Shown here in pieces: positions 34,805 to 43,613 of a DNA stretch of 64,000 nucleotides. The number at the start of each line of letters is the position of its first letter. The stretch's first letter is position 1. Position numbers and translations under genes: made by a program. Source of the stretch: Aureimonas sp. SA4125 (GTDB taxonomy: Bacteria; Pseudomonadota; Alphaproteobacteria; Rhizobiales; Rhizobiaceae); NCBI RefSeq assembly GCF_019973775.1, contig NZ_AP025032.1, positions 310,001 through 374,000 on the forward strand, given 5' to 3'. The notes under the pieces were generated by a model, which made no database searches, was not told the DNA's origin, and saw only the letters and a list, made by a program, of their open reading frames with translations.

Positions 34805-36034
34805 CTATCCCATCCGCCCGGGATTGAGCACGCCCTTCGGGTCGAACTGCTCCTTCAGCCGGCGACTCAGCGCAGCGAGCGGACCGGGTTGCGGCTGGAA
34901 CACCGGTGTGGCGGCGCGCACGCCGGCCTCGGCCCGCGCCAGAAAGGCGTGGCCGCCGCCATGGGCGGCGAGCGCCGCACGGATCGTCGCCGCTTCCGGC
35001 TCGCCATCGAGCCGAAGCCAGACGAGGCCGCCCTGCCAGTCGTAGAAGGCGTCGACGGCCAGATGCATGCGCAGCGCCATGACCACGGCGTGTCCTTGCG
35101 TCGGTGCGCAGGAAAGGCGCCAGACCGGACGCCTCGTACCGTCGGCAAAGGGCCGGGCATCGCGCACATCGCGCCAGAGCGCCATCGACGCTTCGCCCTC
35201 CAGCCGCTCCAGCCGGCCGACCTTGGAAAGGGCCGCGCCGAGATGGGTCGCCCTCGCCGCAACGGAGGGGCCGAACCCTTCGAGCCGGATCAAGGTCGCG
35301 GGGTCGCTGCCGAGGTCGCCGGAAAGGACACGGGCGGCAACCATCGCCGGAAGATGCGCCGCGCCCGAAACCTCGGCCGAGGAGCCCATCGCCGCCGCCA
35401 TGGCGCCAGCCGCCTGTTCGTCGCCGAGACCGCGAAGCACGAGCGTCGTCTCGGTCTCGGCCTTCGGCATGACTTTTACGGTGATGTCGGTCATCACCGC
35501 GAGCGTGCCGAAGGAGCCGGTCAGACCCTTGGACAGGTCGTAGCCGGTGACGTTCTTCACCACGCGCCCGCCCGACTTGAAGATTTCGGCCCGCCCGGAG
35601 ACGGCGGCAACGCCCAGCACATGGTCGCGTGCCGCGCCCTGCTTCAGCCGGCGCGGGCCGGAAAGATTGCAGGCGACAACGCCGCCGAGCGTGCCGCGGC
35701 CGGACGGGAGCCCAAAGAGGGGGCCGTAGTCCATCGGCTCGAATTCCAGCCGCTGCCGGTGTTCGTCGAGCAGTGCTTCGATCTCGGCCATCGGCGTGCC
35801 GGCGCGGGCGGAGAGGACCAGTTCGTCCGGCTCGTACAGCGTGACGCCGGACATTTTTGCCAAGGACAGCGTGCGCGCCGCCTGCACCGGGCGGCCGAGA
35901 TCGCGCTTCGAACCCATGCCCTCGATCGCCAGCGGCGCCTCTTCGGAAATGGCGGCGGCAATCACCTCGCGGACGTCTGCCGCGCTGGAAGGCATCATGA
36001 TGCTGTGGTTTTCGGCGACTTCGGCCATGCTCAT
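34805..36034 (-). CDS. glcE: Glycolate oxidase FAD-binding subunit
   Basis: This 409-residue FAD-linked subunit has a PCMH-type FAD domain in the N-terminal half (PLAIEGMGSKRDLGRPVQAA, FGLPSGRGTLGGVVACNLSG, GGRVVKNVTGYDLSKGLTGS) and the oxidase C-terminal domain. Together with GlcD and GlcF it oxidises glycolate. Its ATG overlaps the stop of the Uma2 gene by 4 bases, so it is translationally coupled to that inserted gene rather than directly to glcD. Confidence 0.93.
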   Translation of the reverse strand: MSMAEVAENHSIMMPSSAADVREVIAAAISEEAPLAIEGMGSKRDLGRPVQAARTLSLAKMSGVTLYEPDELVLSARAGTPMAEIEALLDEHRQRLEFEPMDYGPLFGLPSGRGTLGGVVACNLSGPRRLKQGAARDHVLGVAAVSGRAEIFKSGGRVVKNVTGYDLSKGLTGSFGTLAVMTDITVKVMPKAETETTLVLRGLGDEQAAGAMAAAMGSSAEVSGAAHLPAMVAARVLSGDLGSDPATLIRLEGFGPSVAARATHLGAALSKVGRLERLEGEASMALWRDVRDARPFADGTRRPVWRLSCAPTQGHAVVMALRMHLAVDAFYDWQGGLVWLRLDGEPEAATIRAALAAHGGGHAFLARAEAGVRAATPVFQPQPGPLAALSRRLKEQFDPKGVLNPGRMG

Positions 36035-36612
36035 CGGACGGGCGTGCCCTTGTAGAGATCGCCGAGCCGGCAGGAAAAGCCGAATTCAGGCAGGGTGATG
36101 ATGTCGTCAGCGGAACGGAAAACCCGGCCCTGCCAGTTCCCGGCGCGCGACCAGAGCTCGAGGCAGAAGTCGTCCTGCCCCACGATCAGGACATGCATGC
36201 ATTCGGGAGCATCGACATAGAGTGCATGCTTTCGGCTGATGTGTTCGCGGCTGTTCGACGGTGAGAGGATTTCGGTGACCAGATAGAATCGCGTCGCATA
36301 GGAGACGGCCTCGATCTCGGCATCCAGAACCGCGACATCGGCGATGGGGCGGAAATCGTCGTGTGCGTCAACCTGAAGTCCGACCTCGACAAGGGCGAAA
36401 AGATCCGGTCGCGCAACCTCCAGTGCATTGTTGAGTGCACTGGCAAGATTGAGCGCTATCCGCTGATGAACAAGCGTCGGGGGCGACATCATTAGGAGAG
36501 GCTCCCCATCGATCAATTGCCAGCGTTCCTCGCGCGGCCGCGCGTCGACCATTTCCAGAAAAGCTCCGGTCGACATCCTTTCCGGGCCGGAATGAGGCGG
36601 CAGGATCGTCAT
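36031..36612 (-). CDS. Uma2 family restriction endonuclease-like protein
   Basis: This 193-residue Uma2 (DUF820) protein has the PD-(D/E)xK-like pattern WQLIDGEPLLMMSPPTLVHQ, then FRPIADVAVLDAE with acidic residues, and YLVTEILSPSNSREHISRKH containing E and a K/R. It sits between glcD and glcE: the gap from glcD is 10 bases and its stop overlaps the glcE start, so it rides in the glc operon. Base composition looks less GC-rich than its neighbours, consistent with transfer. Function is unknown beyond the nuclease fold. Confidence 0.85.
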   Translation of the reverse strand: MTILPPHSGPERMSTGAFLEMVDARPREERWQLIDGEPLLMMSPPTLVHQRIALNLASALNNALEVARPDLFALVEVGLQVDAHDDFRPIADVAVLDAEIEAVSYATRFYLVTEILSPSNSREHISRKHALYVDAPECMHVLIVGQDDFCLELWSRAGNWQGRVFRSADDIITLPEFGFSCRLGDLYKGTPVR

Positions 36613-36622
36613 CGCGCCCCTC

Positions 36623-38116
36623 CTAGAACCGCGGCAGGTCGGGGAAGGCGACCTGGCCCTTGTGGACGTGCATGCGGCCGAGCTCGGCGCAGCGGTGGAG
36701 CAGCGGGAACACCTTGCCGGGATTGAGCAGATGCTCGGAATCGAAGGCGCACTTCACCCGCTGCTGGTGCTTCAGGTCGTCATCCGAGAACATTTCCGGC
36801 ATCAGGTCGCGCTTCTCGACGCCGACGCCGTGCTCGCCGGTAAGGACGCCGCCGACGGCGACGCAGAGGCGCAGGATGTCGTTGCCGAATTCTTCGGCCG
36901 ATTCCAGTTCGCCCGGCTTGTTGGCATCGTAGAGGATCAGCGGATGCAGATTGCCGTCGCCGGCGTGGAAGACGTTGGCGACGCGGAGCCCATGCTTCAC
37001 AGACAGTTCCTTCATGCCCGCCAGCACTTTTGGCAGTTCCTTGCGCGGGATGGTGCCGTCCATGCAGTAATAGTCCGGCGAGATCCGCCCGACCGCCGGA
37101 AAGGCCGCCTTGCGCCCGGCCCAGAAGACGGCGCGCTCCTCGTCCGATTGCGAGACTTTCGCGCTGGCGCAGCCATGGGCGTGGCTGATGCGCTCGACGG
37201 CAGCGAGAAGATGGTCGACCTCGGCCTTCGGCCCGTCGAGCTCGACGATCAGGAGCGCCTCGACGTCGCGGGGGTAGCCGGCATGCACGAAATCTTCCGC
37301 CGCGTGGATCGCCGGCCGGTCCATCATTTCCATGCCGCCGGGAATGATGCCCTCGGCGATGATGGCGGCGACCGCCGCGCCCGCCTGTTCGGACGAGGGG
37401 AAACCTATCAGAACGGCGCGCGCCGTCTCCGGCGCCTGCAGGATGCGTACCGTGACTTCGGTGACGACGCCGAGCAGGCCTTCCGACCCTGTCATCAGGC
37501 CGAGAAGATCGTAGCCTTCCGAATCCAGATGCTTGCCGCCGAGCCGGATGACCTCGCCCTCGATGGTGACGAATTCGATTCCCAGCACATTGTTGGCGGT
37601 CAGGCCGTATTTCAAACTGTGCACGCCACCGGAATTCTCCGCGACATTGCCGCCGATCGAGCAGGCGATCTGCGAGGACGGATCGGGCGCATAGTAGAAG
37701 CCGCGGTGCTCGACGGCGCGGGTGATGCCCAGATTGGTGACACCCGGCTGCACCACGGCGCAGCGATTGTCGAAGTCGATGTCGAGGACGCGGTTGAAGC
37801 GCGAGAGGACGAGAAGCACGCCGTCCTCCAGCGGCAGCGCGCCCCCCGACAGCGAGGTCCCCGAGCCGCGCGGCACGACGGGTATGCGCTCGGCATGGCA
37901 GAACTTCAGAACCGCGGCGACCTGCGCGACCGTCTCGGGCAAGACGACGACGAGCGGCAGCTGGCGATAGGCGGTGAGCCCGTCGCTTTCAAAGACGCGC
38001 ATTTCGTTCGCGGCATCGACCACGCCTTCGCCAGGAACAATCGCCCGCAGCGCCGAGACGATCTCTGCCCGGCGTCCGAGGACGGACGCGCTCGGCTTCG
38101 GCATCAACACTGCCAT
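36623..38116 (-). CDS. glcD: Glycolate oxidase subunit GlcD (FAD-linked)
   Basis: This 497-residue catalytic subunit has the FAD-binding signature VPRGSGTSLSGGALPLEDGV, GFYYAPDPSSQIACSIGGNV, MTGSEGLLGVVTEVTVRI and the C-terminal VFHAGDGNLHPLIL and GGVLTGEHGVGVEKRDLM. It oxidises glycolate (or D-lactate) to the 2-oxo acid with FAD. I chose the ATG at 38116 because GGGAGG is 6 bases upstream. It is the first gene of the glc operon and divergent from lutA. Confidence 0.95.
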   Translation of the reverse strand: MAVLMPKPSASVLGRRAEIVSALRAIVPGEGVVDAANEMRVFESDGLTAYRQLPLVVVLPETVAQVAAVLKFCHAERIPVVPRGSGTSLSGGALPLEDGVLLVLSRFNRVLDIDFDNRCAVVQPGVTNLGITRAVEHRGFYYAPDPSSQIACSIGGNVAENSGGVHSLKYGLTANNVLGIEFVTIEGEVIRLGGKHLDSEGYDLLGLMTGSEGLLGVVTEVTVRILQAPETARAVLIGFPSSEQAGAAVAAIIAEGIIPGGMEMMDRPAIHAAEDFVHAGYPRDVEALLIVELDGPKAEVDHLLAAVERISHAHGCASAKVSQSDEERAVFWAGRKAAFPAVGRISPDYYCMDGTIPRKELPKVLAGMKELSVKHGLRVANVFHAGDGNLHPLILYDANKPGELESAEEFGNDILRLCVAVGGVLTGEHGVGVEKRDLMPEMFSDDDLKHQQRVKCAFDSEHLLNPGKVFPLLHRCAELGRMHVHKGQVAFPDLPRF

Positions 38117-38133
38117 GCTCATCCTCCCGTTGG

Positions 38134-38144
38134 TTGGCTGCCAA
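38134..38144. promoter_or_regulatory. Candidate GntR-type operator in the glcD-lutA gap
   Basis: TTGGCTGCCAA is a short perfect dyad 17 bases before the glcD start. FadR/LldR/GlcC-type regulators bind TTGGT-like dyads, so it may be their operator, but no regulator gene is adjacent. Confidence 0.3.
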
Positions 38145-38346
38145 GCCACTGAAACTAGGAGGAGAACGGCAGCAAGTCCATCATGCGCGCGACCCTTTCG
38201 GCGGGATATCTCCGGGCATTATGCCGCTTCCACCTCGCGCGCCCTCGCCATGTGATTGGAAAAGCTCTAATTCCTTGGGTGGGATGGCAGTGCCCCATGG
38301 TCGGAGTGATCCGGGAGAAGGGCGAGATTTCACGGGAAGACATCGC

Positions 38347-39138
38347 ATGAACATGGAAACCCGCCTGGCGGCGTCGACGACCACCAATCCATCGGTCGGC
38401 CTGTTCGTTACGTGCCTTGTGGATCTCTTCCGGCCGAGCGTCGGCTTTGCTGCGTTGAAGCTCCTGCAGGATGCAGGTTGTATCGTCTCCGTCCCCGAGA
38501 CCCAGACATGTTGTGGTCAGCCGGCTTATAATTCGGGCGATCGTGCCGACAGCCGCGAAATCGCCATGCAGGTGATCGCCGCGTTCGAGGGATTCGATTA
38601 TGTCGTCGCGCCCTCCGGCTCTTGTGCCGCCATGTTGAAGAAGCACTATCCCGAGCTCCTTGCCGGCGATCCCGTCTGGGAGGCGCGCTCGACCGCCTTT
38701 GCCGCCAAGGTCTTCGAGCTGGTGAGCTTTCTTGTCGATGTCCGAAGGGTCACATCGGTCGATGCCGCGGTCGATGCGAGCGTGACCTATCACGATTCCT
38801 GCTCCGGCCTTCGCGAGCTCGGCGTCCACGACCAGCCGCGGGCGCTTCTTGCCAGCATCGACGGTCTTTCGCTGACGGAACTGCGCGACGCCGACGTCTG
38901 CTGCGGCTTCGGCGGGACTTTCTGCGTCAAATATCCCGACATTTCCAACGCCATCGTCACCAAGAAATCCGTCGCGATCGAGGAGAGCGGCGCCGACATG
39001 CTGCTTGCCGGCGATCTCGGCTGCCTGATGAACATGGACGGCAAGCTGAAGCGGCGGGGCGTTGCGATGGAAGTCCGGCACGTCGCCGAGGTTCTGGCTG
39101 GGATGACCGACACCCCGCCGATCGGCGGCAGACTGTGA
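38347..39138 (+). CDS. lutA: L-lactate oxidation Fe-S protein LutA-like
   Basis: This 263-residue protein has two CCG domains: [11 protein letters not shown] with [11 protein letters not shown], and [13 protein letters not shown] with [13 protein letters not shown]. LutABC oxidises L-lactate to pyruvate without a flavin-dependent LldD. It begins [20 protein letters not shown] and is divergent from glcD. Its TGA overlaps the GTG start of the macro-domain gene by 4 bases (GTGA). Confidence 0.9.
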   Translation: MNMETRLAASTTTNPSVGLFVTCLVDLFRPSVGFAALKLLQDAGCIVSVPETQTCCGQPAYNSGDRADSREIAMQVIAAFEGFDYVVAPSGSCAAMLKKHYPELLAGDPVWEARSTAFAAKVFELVSFLVDVRRVTSVDAAVDASVTYHDSCSGLRELGVHDQPRALLASIDGLSLTELRDADVCCGFGGTFCVKYPDISNAIVTKKSVAIEESGADMLLAGDLGCLMNMDGKLKRRGVAMEVRHVAEVLAGMTDTPPIGGRL

Positions 39139-39662
39139 GGATCGTCCGCGGGACCACGCTGATCGAGGTCCTGACGGCCGACATTACGCTTCTGGCCGTG
39201 GATGCGATCGTCAATGCCGCGAACGAGAGCCTGCTCGGCGGCGGCGGCGTCGACGGCGCCATCCACCGCGCGGCGGGGCCCGAACTCCTGGCAGAGTGCC
39301 GAACGCTCGGCGGCTGCCCGACCGGCGAGGCGCGCATCACCGGCGGCTTCCGGCTTCCCGCGCGCCACGTCATCCACACAGTCGGTCCCGTCTGGCATGG
39401 CGGCGACCGCGGCGAGCCGGCTCTTCTCGCCAGCGCCTATCGCAACTCCTTCGCGCTGGCAGAGGAGAATGGCGTCCGCAGCATCGCCTTTCCCGCGATC
39501 TCGACCGGCGTCTACGGCTATCCCAAAGCCCTGGCCGCCGGGATCGCCGTCCGCGAGTGCCTGGCGGCCGCGCCGGGTTTCGACCGCATCGTGCTGTGCT
39601 GCTTTTCGGAAGCGGACACGCTAGTCTACGCCGATGCGCTCGCAGCGGAGGCCAAACCATGA
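39135..39662 (+). CDS. Macro domain protein (putative ADP-ribose/O-acetyl-ADP-ribose hydrolase)
   Basis: This 175-residue macro domain, starting at GTG 39135, has the ADP-ribose-binding loops [20 protein letters not shown] and [20 protein letters not shown]. Relatives remove O-acetyl-ADP-ribose or mono-ADP-ribose; some act as antitoxins to ADP-ribosylating toxins. It overlaps lutA by 4 bases upstream and the DUF29 gene by 4 bases downstream (ATGA), so all three are coupled. No ADP-ribosyltransferase is seen next to it. Confidence 0.88.
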   Translation: MRIVRGTTLIEVLTADITLLAVDAIVNAANESLLGGGGVDGAIHRAAGPELLAECRTLGGCPTGEARITGGFRLPARHVIHTVGPVWHGGDRGEPALLASAYRNSFALAEENGVRSIAFPAISTGVYGYPKALAAGIAVRECLAAAPGFDRIVLCCFSEADTLVYADALAAEAKP

Positions 39663-40123
39663 GCCTTGCCAAGGACAAGCCCAATTCGCCCAAGTCGTCG
39701 ACTTACGAGGACGACGTCTATGCGTGGGCTTGCGAGCAGGCGCAACTGCTGCGGCTGAGGCGGTTTGACGAAGTCGACCTTGCCAACGTGATTGAGGAAA
39801 TTGAGAGCGTGGGCCGTGCAGAGCGCAAAGGATTGAAGTCGAGCTATCGGCTGGTGATCGTCCATCTTCTCAAATGGCAATTGCAGCCGCAAAGGCGAAG
39901 CCGATCATGGTTTAATACCATCGGGCGCGAGCGGGACGGGATTGAAAACGACGAGAACGACAGTGCATCGCTTGCCGCACAGGCGGTAGATATTGTCACA
40001 GAGGTCTATTCCAGCGCCCGCCGGCAGGCGGCCCGCGAAACCGGCCTGCCGCTCTCCGCTCTGCCCGCTACATGTCCCTACAGCCTCGATTTCCTGCGCG
40101 ACCACGACGCGATGCCGGAGTAG
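39659..40123 (+). CDS. DUF29 family protein
   Basis: This 154-residue protein has the DUF29 pattern [40 protein letters not shown] and [24 protein letters not shown] helices. Function is unknown; the family is widespread in Rhizobiales and cyanobacteria and often sits beside mobile or stress genes. By eye the coding sequence is less GC-rich (ATT, AAA, TTG codons) than the lut genes around it. It begins on the 4-base overlap with the macro gene and ends 4 bases before lutB. Confidence 0.82.
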   Translation: MSLAKDKPNSPKSSTYEDDVYAWACEQAQLLRLRRFDEVDLANVIEEIESVGRAERKGLKSSYRLVIVHLLKWQLQPQRRSRSWFNTIGRERDGIENDENDSASLAAQAVDIVTEVYSSARRQAARETGLPLSALPATCPYSLDFLRDHDAMPE

Positions 40124-40127
40124 ACCC

Positions 40128-41579
40128 ATGCAAGTGACCTCGCACGCCTTCAAGGCCAATTCCGTCAAGGCGCTGGCCGATCCCGAGCTGCAGCGGGCCA
40201 TGGGCAATGTCGAAAAGGGCTTCATCGGCAAACGCCAGAAGGCCGTCGATCTGCTGCCGGAGTTCGACGCGCTCCGCGACAGCGCGGTGGCGATCAAGAA
40301 CCACACGCTGAAACATCTCGACCTCTACATCGAGGCCTATGTGAAGCGGGTCGAGGCGGCCGGCGGCACCGTGCATTTCGCCGAGGATGCCGACCACGCC
40401 AAGGCGATCTTCCTGTCCATCGCGCAGCGTCGCAAGGCCAGGACCGTGACGAAGGGCAAGACCATGATCTCCGAGGAGATCGGTCTCAACGCCTTTCTCG
40501 AGGAGAACGGCATCACCCCGGTCGAGACCGATCTCGGCGAATACATCATCCAGCTGCGCGGCGAGCATCCGAGCCACATCATCGCCCCCGCCGTGCATCT
40601 GACGCGCGACCAGGTCGAGGCTGATTTTCGCCGCGTCCACACCCATCTCGACGCCGACCGCAACCTCACGGAGCCGGTGACGCTTTTGGCCGAAGCGCGT
40701 GCCATCCTCCGGCAGAAATACGGCGAGGCCGATATCGGCGTTACCGGCGCGAATTTTCTCGTCGCCGAGACCGGCACCTCGGTCATCGTCACCAATGAGG
40801 GCAATGGCGACCTGACGCAGCTTCTCGGCAAGTGCCACGTCGTCCTCGCCTCGATCGAGAAGCTGGTGCCGACGCTGGAGGACACGGCGCAGATCCTGCG
40901 CATCCTCGCCCGCTCGGCGACCGGCCAGGAGATGAGCGTCTACACCAGCTTCTCGACTGGGCCGAAGCGGGCGGAGGATCTCGACGGGCCGGAGGAATAT
41001 CACGTCATCCTGCTCGACAACGGCCGCTCGGCCATGCTCGGCACCGAGTTCGAGGAGATGCTGCGCTGCATCCGCTGCGGCGCCTGCATGAATCACTGCC
41101 CGGTCTACCACGCCGTCGGCGGCCACACTTATGGCTCCGTCTATCCCGGCCCCATGGGCGCGGTGCTGACGCCGAGCCTGTCGGGCATCCACAAGGCCGG
41201 GCATCTGCCGAACGCCTCGACCTTCTGCGGTCGCTGCCAGGCGGTCTGTCCGATGAAGATCCCGCTGCCGAAGATGATGCGCCACTGGCGCGAAAAGGAG
41301 TTCGAGCAGAACCTTCAGCCCAAGCCCGCCCGCGCCGGCCTAAAACTCTGGGCCTATGTCGCGCGGCGCCCGAAGCTCTATCGCTTCGCCGCGTCGGTCG
41401 GCATGCCGATCCTCTCCCGCCTCGGCGGCAGCAAGCACCGCTTTGCCTCGTTGCCGCTCGCTGGCGGCTGGACGCAATGGCGCGACCTGCCGGCGCCCGA
41501 GGGACGCACGTTCCTGCAGCAATATGCCGAGGCGCAGCGCAAGCAGGCCGAAGCCCGGGCGCCGAAGGTCCCGGCATGA
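40128..41579 (+). CDS. lutB: L-lactate oxidation Fe-S/LUD protein LutB-like
   Basis: This 483-residue protein has an N-terminal LUD domain (KGKTMISEEIGLNAFLEENG, GANFLVAETGTSVIVTNEGN) and a C-terminal ferredoxin region with CIRCGACMNHCPVYHAVGGH and CGRCQAVCPMKIPLPKMMRH, as in LutB. A C-terminal DUF3390-like tail follows. The ATG at 40128 is 4 bases after the DUF29 stop, and the lutC start overlaps its stop (ATGA). Confidence 0.94.
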   Translation: MQVTSHAFKANSVKALADPELQRAMGNVEKGFIGKRQKAVDLLPEFDALRDSAVAIKNHTLKHLDLYIEAYVKRVEAAGGTVHFAEDADHAKAIFLSIAQRRKARTVTKGKTMISEEIGLNAFLEENGITPVETDLGEYIIQLRGEHPSHIIAPAVHLTRDQVEADFRRVHTHLDADRNLTEPVTLLAEARAILRQKYGEADIGVTGANFLVAETGTSVIVTNEGNGDLTQLLGKCHVVLASIEKLVPTLEDTAQILRILARSATGQEMSVYTSFSTGPKRAEDLDGPEEYHVILLDNGRSAMLGTEFEEMLRCIRCGACMNHCPVYHAVGGHTYGSVYPGPMGAVLTPSLSGIHKAGHLPNASTFCGRCQAVCPMKIPLPKMMRHWREKEFEQNLQPKPARAGLKLWAYVARRPKLYRFAASVGMPILSRLGGSKHRFASLPLAGGWTQWRDLPAPEGRTFLQQYAEAQRKQAEARAPKVPA

Positions 41580-42250
41580 GCGGCTCGTCGCGTGACGCAA
41601 TCCTTTCGCGCATCCGCCATGCCAATGGGGGCCGCCCGTACGATCCCGCCCGTCAGGCCGTGGTCGACGCGCGGCTTGCCGAGGCGCCGCCCGGCGTCAT
41701 CCCGGCGCGCGGCCAGCTCGACCCCGAAGCGCGGCTGGCTCTGTTCATCGACATGGCGACGCGGGCGAGCGCCACGGTCGTGCGCGTCTCCAACTATGCC
41801 GCCGTGCCGGAAGCCGTTGCCGACTGGCTGCGGCAGAACAATTTCCCGGCGACCCTACGCATGGGCGCCGATCCCCGCCTTGCGCCGGCCGATTTCGGCG
41901 CGACCGCGTTGGATGTGACGACCGGCGCCAGCAGCGGCGGCGACCTCAATGCCTTGTCGCATGCCGAAGGCGGCATCGCCGAAACCGGGACGCTGATGTT
42001 CGTCTCGGGTCCCGGCAATCCGACGAGCCTCAATTTCCTGCCGGAGAATCATGTCGCGGTCGTCGCCGCCGGCGATGTCGTCGGCGACATGGAGGCGCTC
42101 TGGAGCACCGTCCGGTCGCGCGAGGGCAAGGGACAGATGCCACGCTCGGTCAATTTCGTCACCGGACCGTCGCGCTCGGCCGATATCGAGCAGACGCTGC
42201 TCCTCGGCGCGCACGGGCCGCGGGCCCTCCATATCATCGTCGTCGGCTAG
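41576..42250 (+). CDS. lutC: L-lactate oxidation LUD protein LutC-like
   Basis: This 224-residue LUD-domain protein has SGSSRDAILSRIRHANGG at the start and the LutC C-terminal pattern GIAETGTLMFVSGPGNPTSL, VNFVTGPSRSADIEQTLLLG and ALHIIVVG. It closes the lut operon, with a 4-base overlap to lutB. LutABC acts on the cytoplasmic face of the membrane. Confidence 0.93.
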   Translation: MSGSSRDAILSRIRHANGGRPYDPARQAVVDARLAEAPPGVIPARGQLDPEARLALFIDMATRASATVVRVSNYAAVPEAVADWLRQNNFPATLRMGADPRLAPADFGATALDVTTGASSGGDLNALSHAEGGIAETGTLMFVSGPGNPTSLNFLPENHVAVVAAGDVVGDMEALWSTVRSREGKGQMPRSVNFVTGPSRSADIEQTLLLGAHGPRALHIIVVG

Positions 42251-42259
42251 CGCGCCGGG

Positions 42260-42350
42260 CGAAAAAGTGGGAACCGGTTTTTCGCAGCATCCGGCACGGC
42301 AACTTAAAAGTCAGCGTTTCGCGCGATCCCGGAAAATCGCCCGAAACGCT
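42260..42350. repeat. Rhizobiales-type palindromic intergenic element after lutC
   Basis: The first half has the frequent CGAAAAA-gtgggaac-CGGTTTTTCG hairpin (42260-42266 with 42278-42284). The second half has a longer palindrome: AGCGTTTCG (42313-42321) pairs with CGAAACGCT (42342-42350) and GCGAT with ATCGC inside. This composite resembles the dispersed palindromes common between Rhizobiales genes. It may stabilise the lut mRNA 3' end. Confidence 0.65.
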
Positions 42351-42668
42351 AGATCGGGCAAGGCGGTAGGGGCCTGCCGATCGGGTGTAACGTGCTTCCT
42401 CGCCTCCGCTGGCGCGCCTTGCTTCAGTCGACGTCTTCGTCTTTCGTCAACACATCTTACGCAGGTGGCAATAGTTCGATGCCGCGGGAAGCATCGCTTT
42501 ACCATTGGTCTGTCTTGAGCTGCTGTTAAGTAAAGTTCGAACGGCTTTGTTCATTCCCGCGGGCTATCTCTGTTCGTACACCGGCAACCGAGCGGATCGA
42601 TATCACGCTGGAACCGGGGAACAGGGCAAGGTTCGGCAGCACGCCGACGGACGAGAAGCGAGAGCGAC
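42351..42668. other. Intergenic stretch upstream of the small ORF and LysE gene
   Basis: About 320 bases with no protein-like frame. It is less GC-rich than average around 42420-42560. I see no RNA gene or clear promoter. Confidence 0.4.
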
Positions 42669-42782
42669 ATGACCTTCTGCACCATGAGACAGCGCGCCGG
42701 CACAAACAGCGCCAACCTTCCGCTGCCGATCCTGCCCGTGCCGAGCCCGTCGGCCCAGGCGATCCTCGACCTCTTCCGCTAG
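42669..42782 (+). CDS. Possible 37-residue small protein
   Basis: MTFCTMRQRAGTNSANLPLP... ends PSAQAILDLFR. A GAGAG sequence is 5 bases before the ATG, and the frame stops 141 bases before the LysE gene. There is no known family; the length and the Leu-rich C-terminal helix are the only support. Confidence 0.3.
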   Translation: MTFCTMRQRAGTNSANLPLPILPVPSPSAQAILDLFR

Positions 42783-42923
42783 CCGGGAGCCGGCTCGACC
42801 AGCCGAGGCGACCGGCAGGCGGGTCCCCGCGAAGGACCGCGGAAACGTCCCGGCGATCGACCGCATCCTCTGGACAAAGCACGGTTCCTCTGGACTGCTC
42901 TCCTGATCCCAAGGAGGCGCCAG

Positions 42924-43556
42924 ATGCCCGTCGCGATCGACAATCTTCTTCCCTTCCTCTTCGCCAGCATGATCCTTCTTGTCATCCCCGGGCCGACCAT
43001 CGTCATGGTCGTGTCGCAGGCGCTGGCGCAGGGACGGCGCGTGGCGCTCGCCAGCGTCCTTGGCGTCGGGCTTGGGGACCTCGCCGCCGCCAGCCTGTCA
43101 TTGGCCGGTGTCGGCACCCTGCTCGCCGCTTCGGCTGCGGCCTTCACGCTGCTCAAAACCCTCGGCGCCGTCTATCTCGTCTATGTCGGGGTCACGCTGT
43201 GGCGCGCCCCGCCGACGGATCTCGCAGCGCTCGAATCCGCACCGTCGCAGCCGAGAGGCCGCGTTTTCCGCGATGCCTTCCTGGTGACCTTGTTCAATCC
43301 CAAGGGCATCGTCTTTTTCGTGGCCTTCGTGCCGCAGTTCATTGCCGTCGACCGCGCCTTCGCGCCGCAGGCCGTCACCTATGTCGCGCTCTTCGTCCTC
43401 CTCGGCGTCCTCAACGCCTATCTGTATCTACTCCTCGCCAGCCGGGCGCGCACGGCCATCCGCAGGCCCGGCGCGCTGCGCGCGGCGACGCGCGCCGGAG
43501 GCGCCCTCCTCATGGCTGCCGGGATCGCCGCCTTGTTCGCACGGCGACCGGCGTAA
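42924..43556 (+). CDS. LysE/RhtB family amino-acid exporter
   Basis: This 210-residue inner-membrane protein has about six hydrophobic segments and the family start FLFASMILLVIPGPTIVMVV followed by RVALASVLGVGLGDLAAASL and LFNPKGIVFFVAFVPQFIAV. The members export amino acids such as threonine, homoserine or lysine. AAGGAGG stands 8 bases before the ATG. It stands as its own unit, followed by a short hypothetical gene. Confidence 0.92.
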   Translation: MPVAIDNLLPFLFASMILLVIPGPTIVMVVSQALAQGRRVALASVLGVGLGDLAAASLSLAGVGTLLAASAAAFTLLKTLGAVYLVYVGVTLWRAPPTDLAALESAPSQPRGRVFRDAFLVTLFNPKGIVFFVAFVPQFIAVDRAFAPQAVTYVALFVLLGVLNAYLYLLLASRARTAIRRPGALRAATRAGGALLMAAGIAALFARRPA

Positions 43557-43613
43557 GCTTTGGAACGGGCCGCGGGCGCGCACGTTGCTGTGGCGAAGAA
43601 CGAGGAGAATGTG

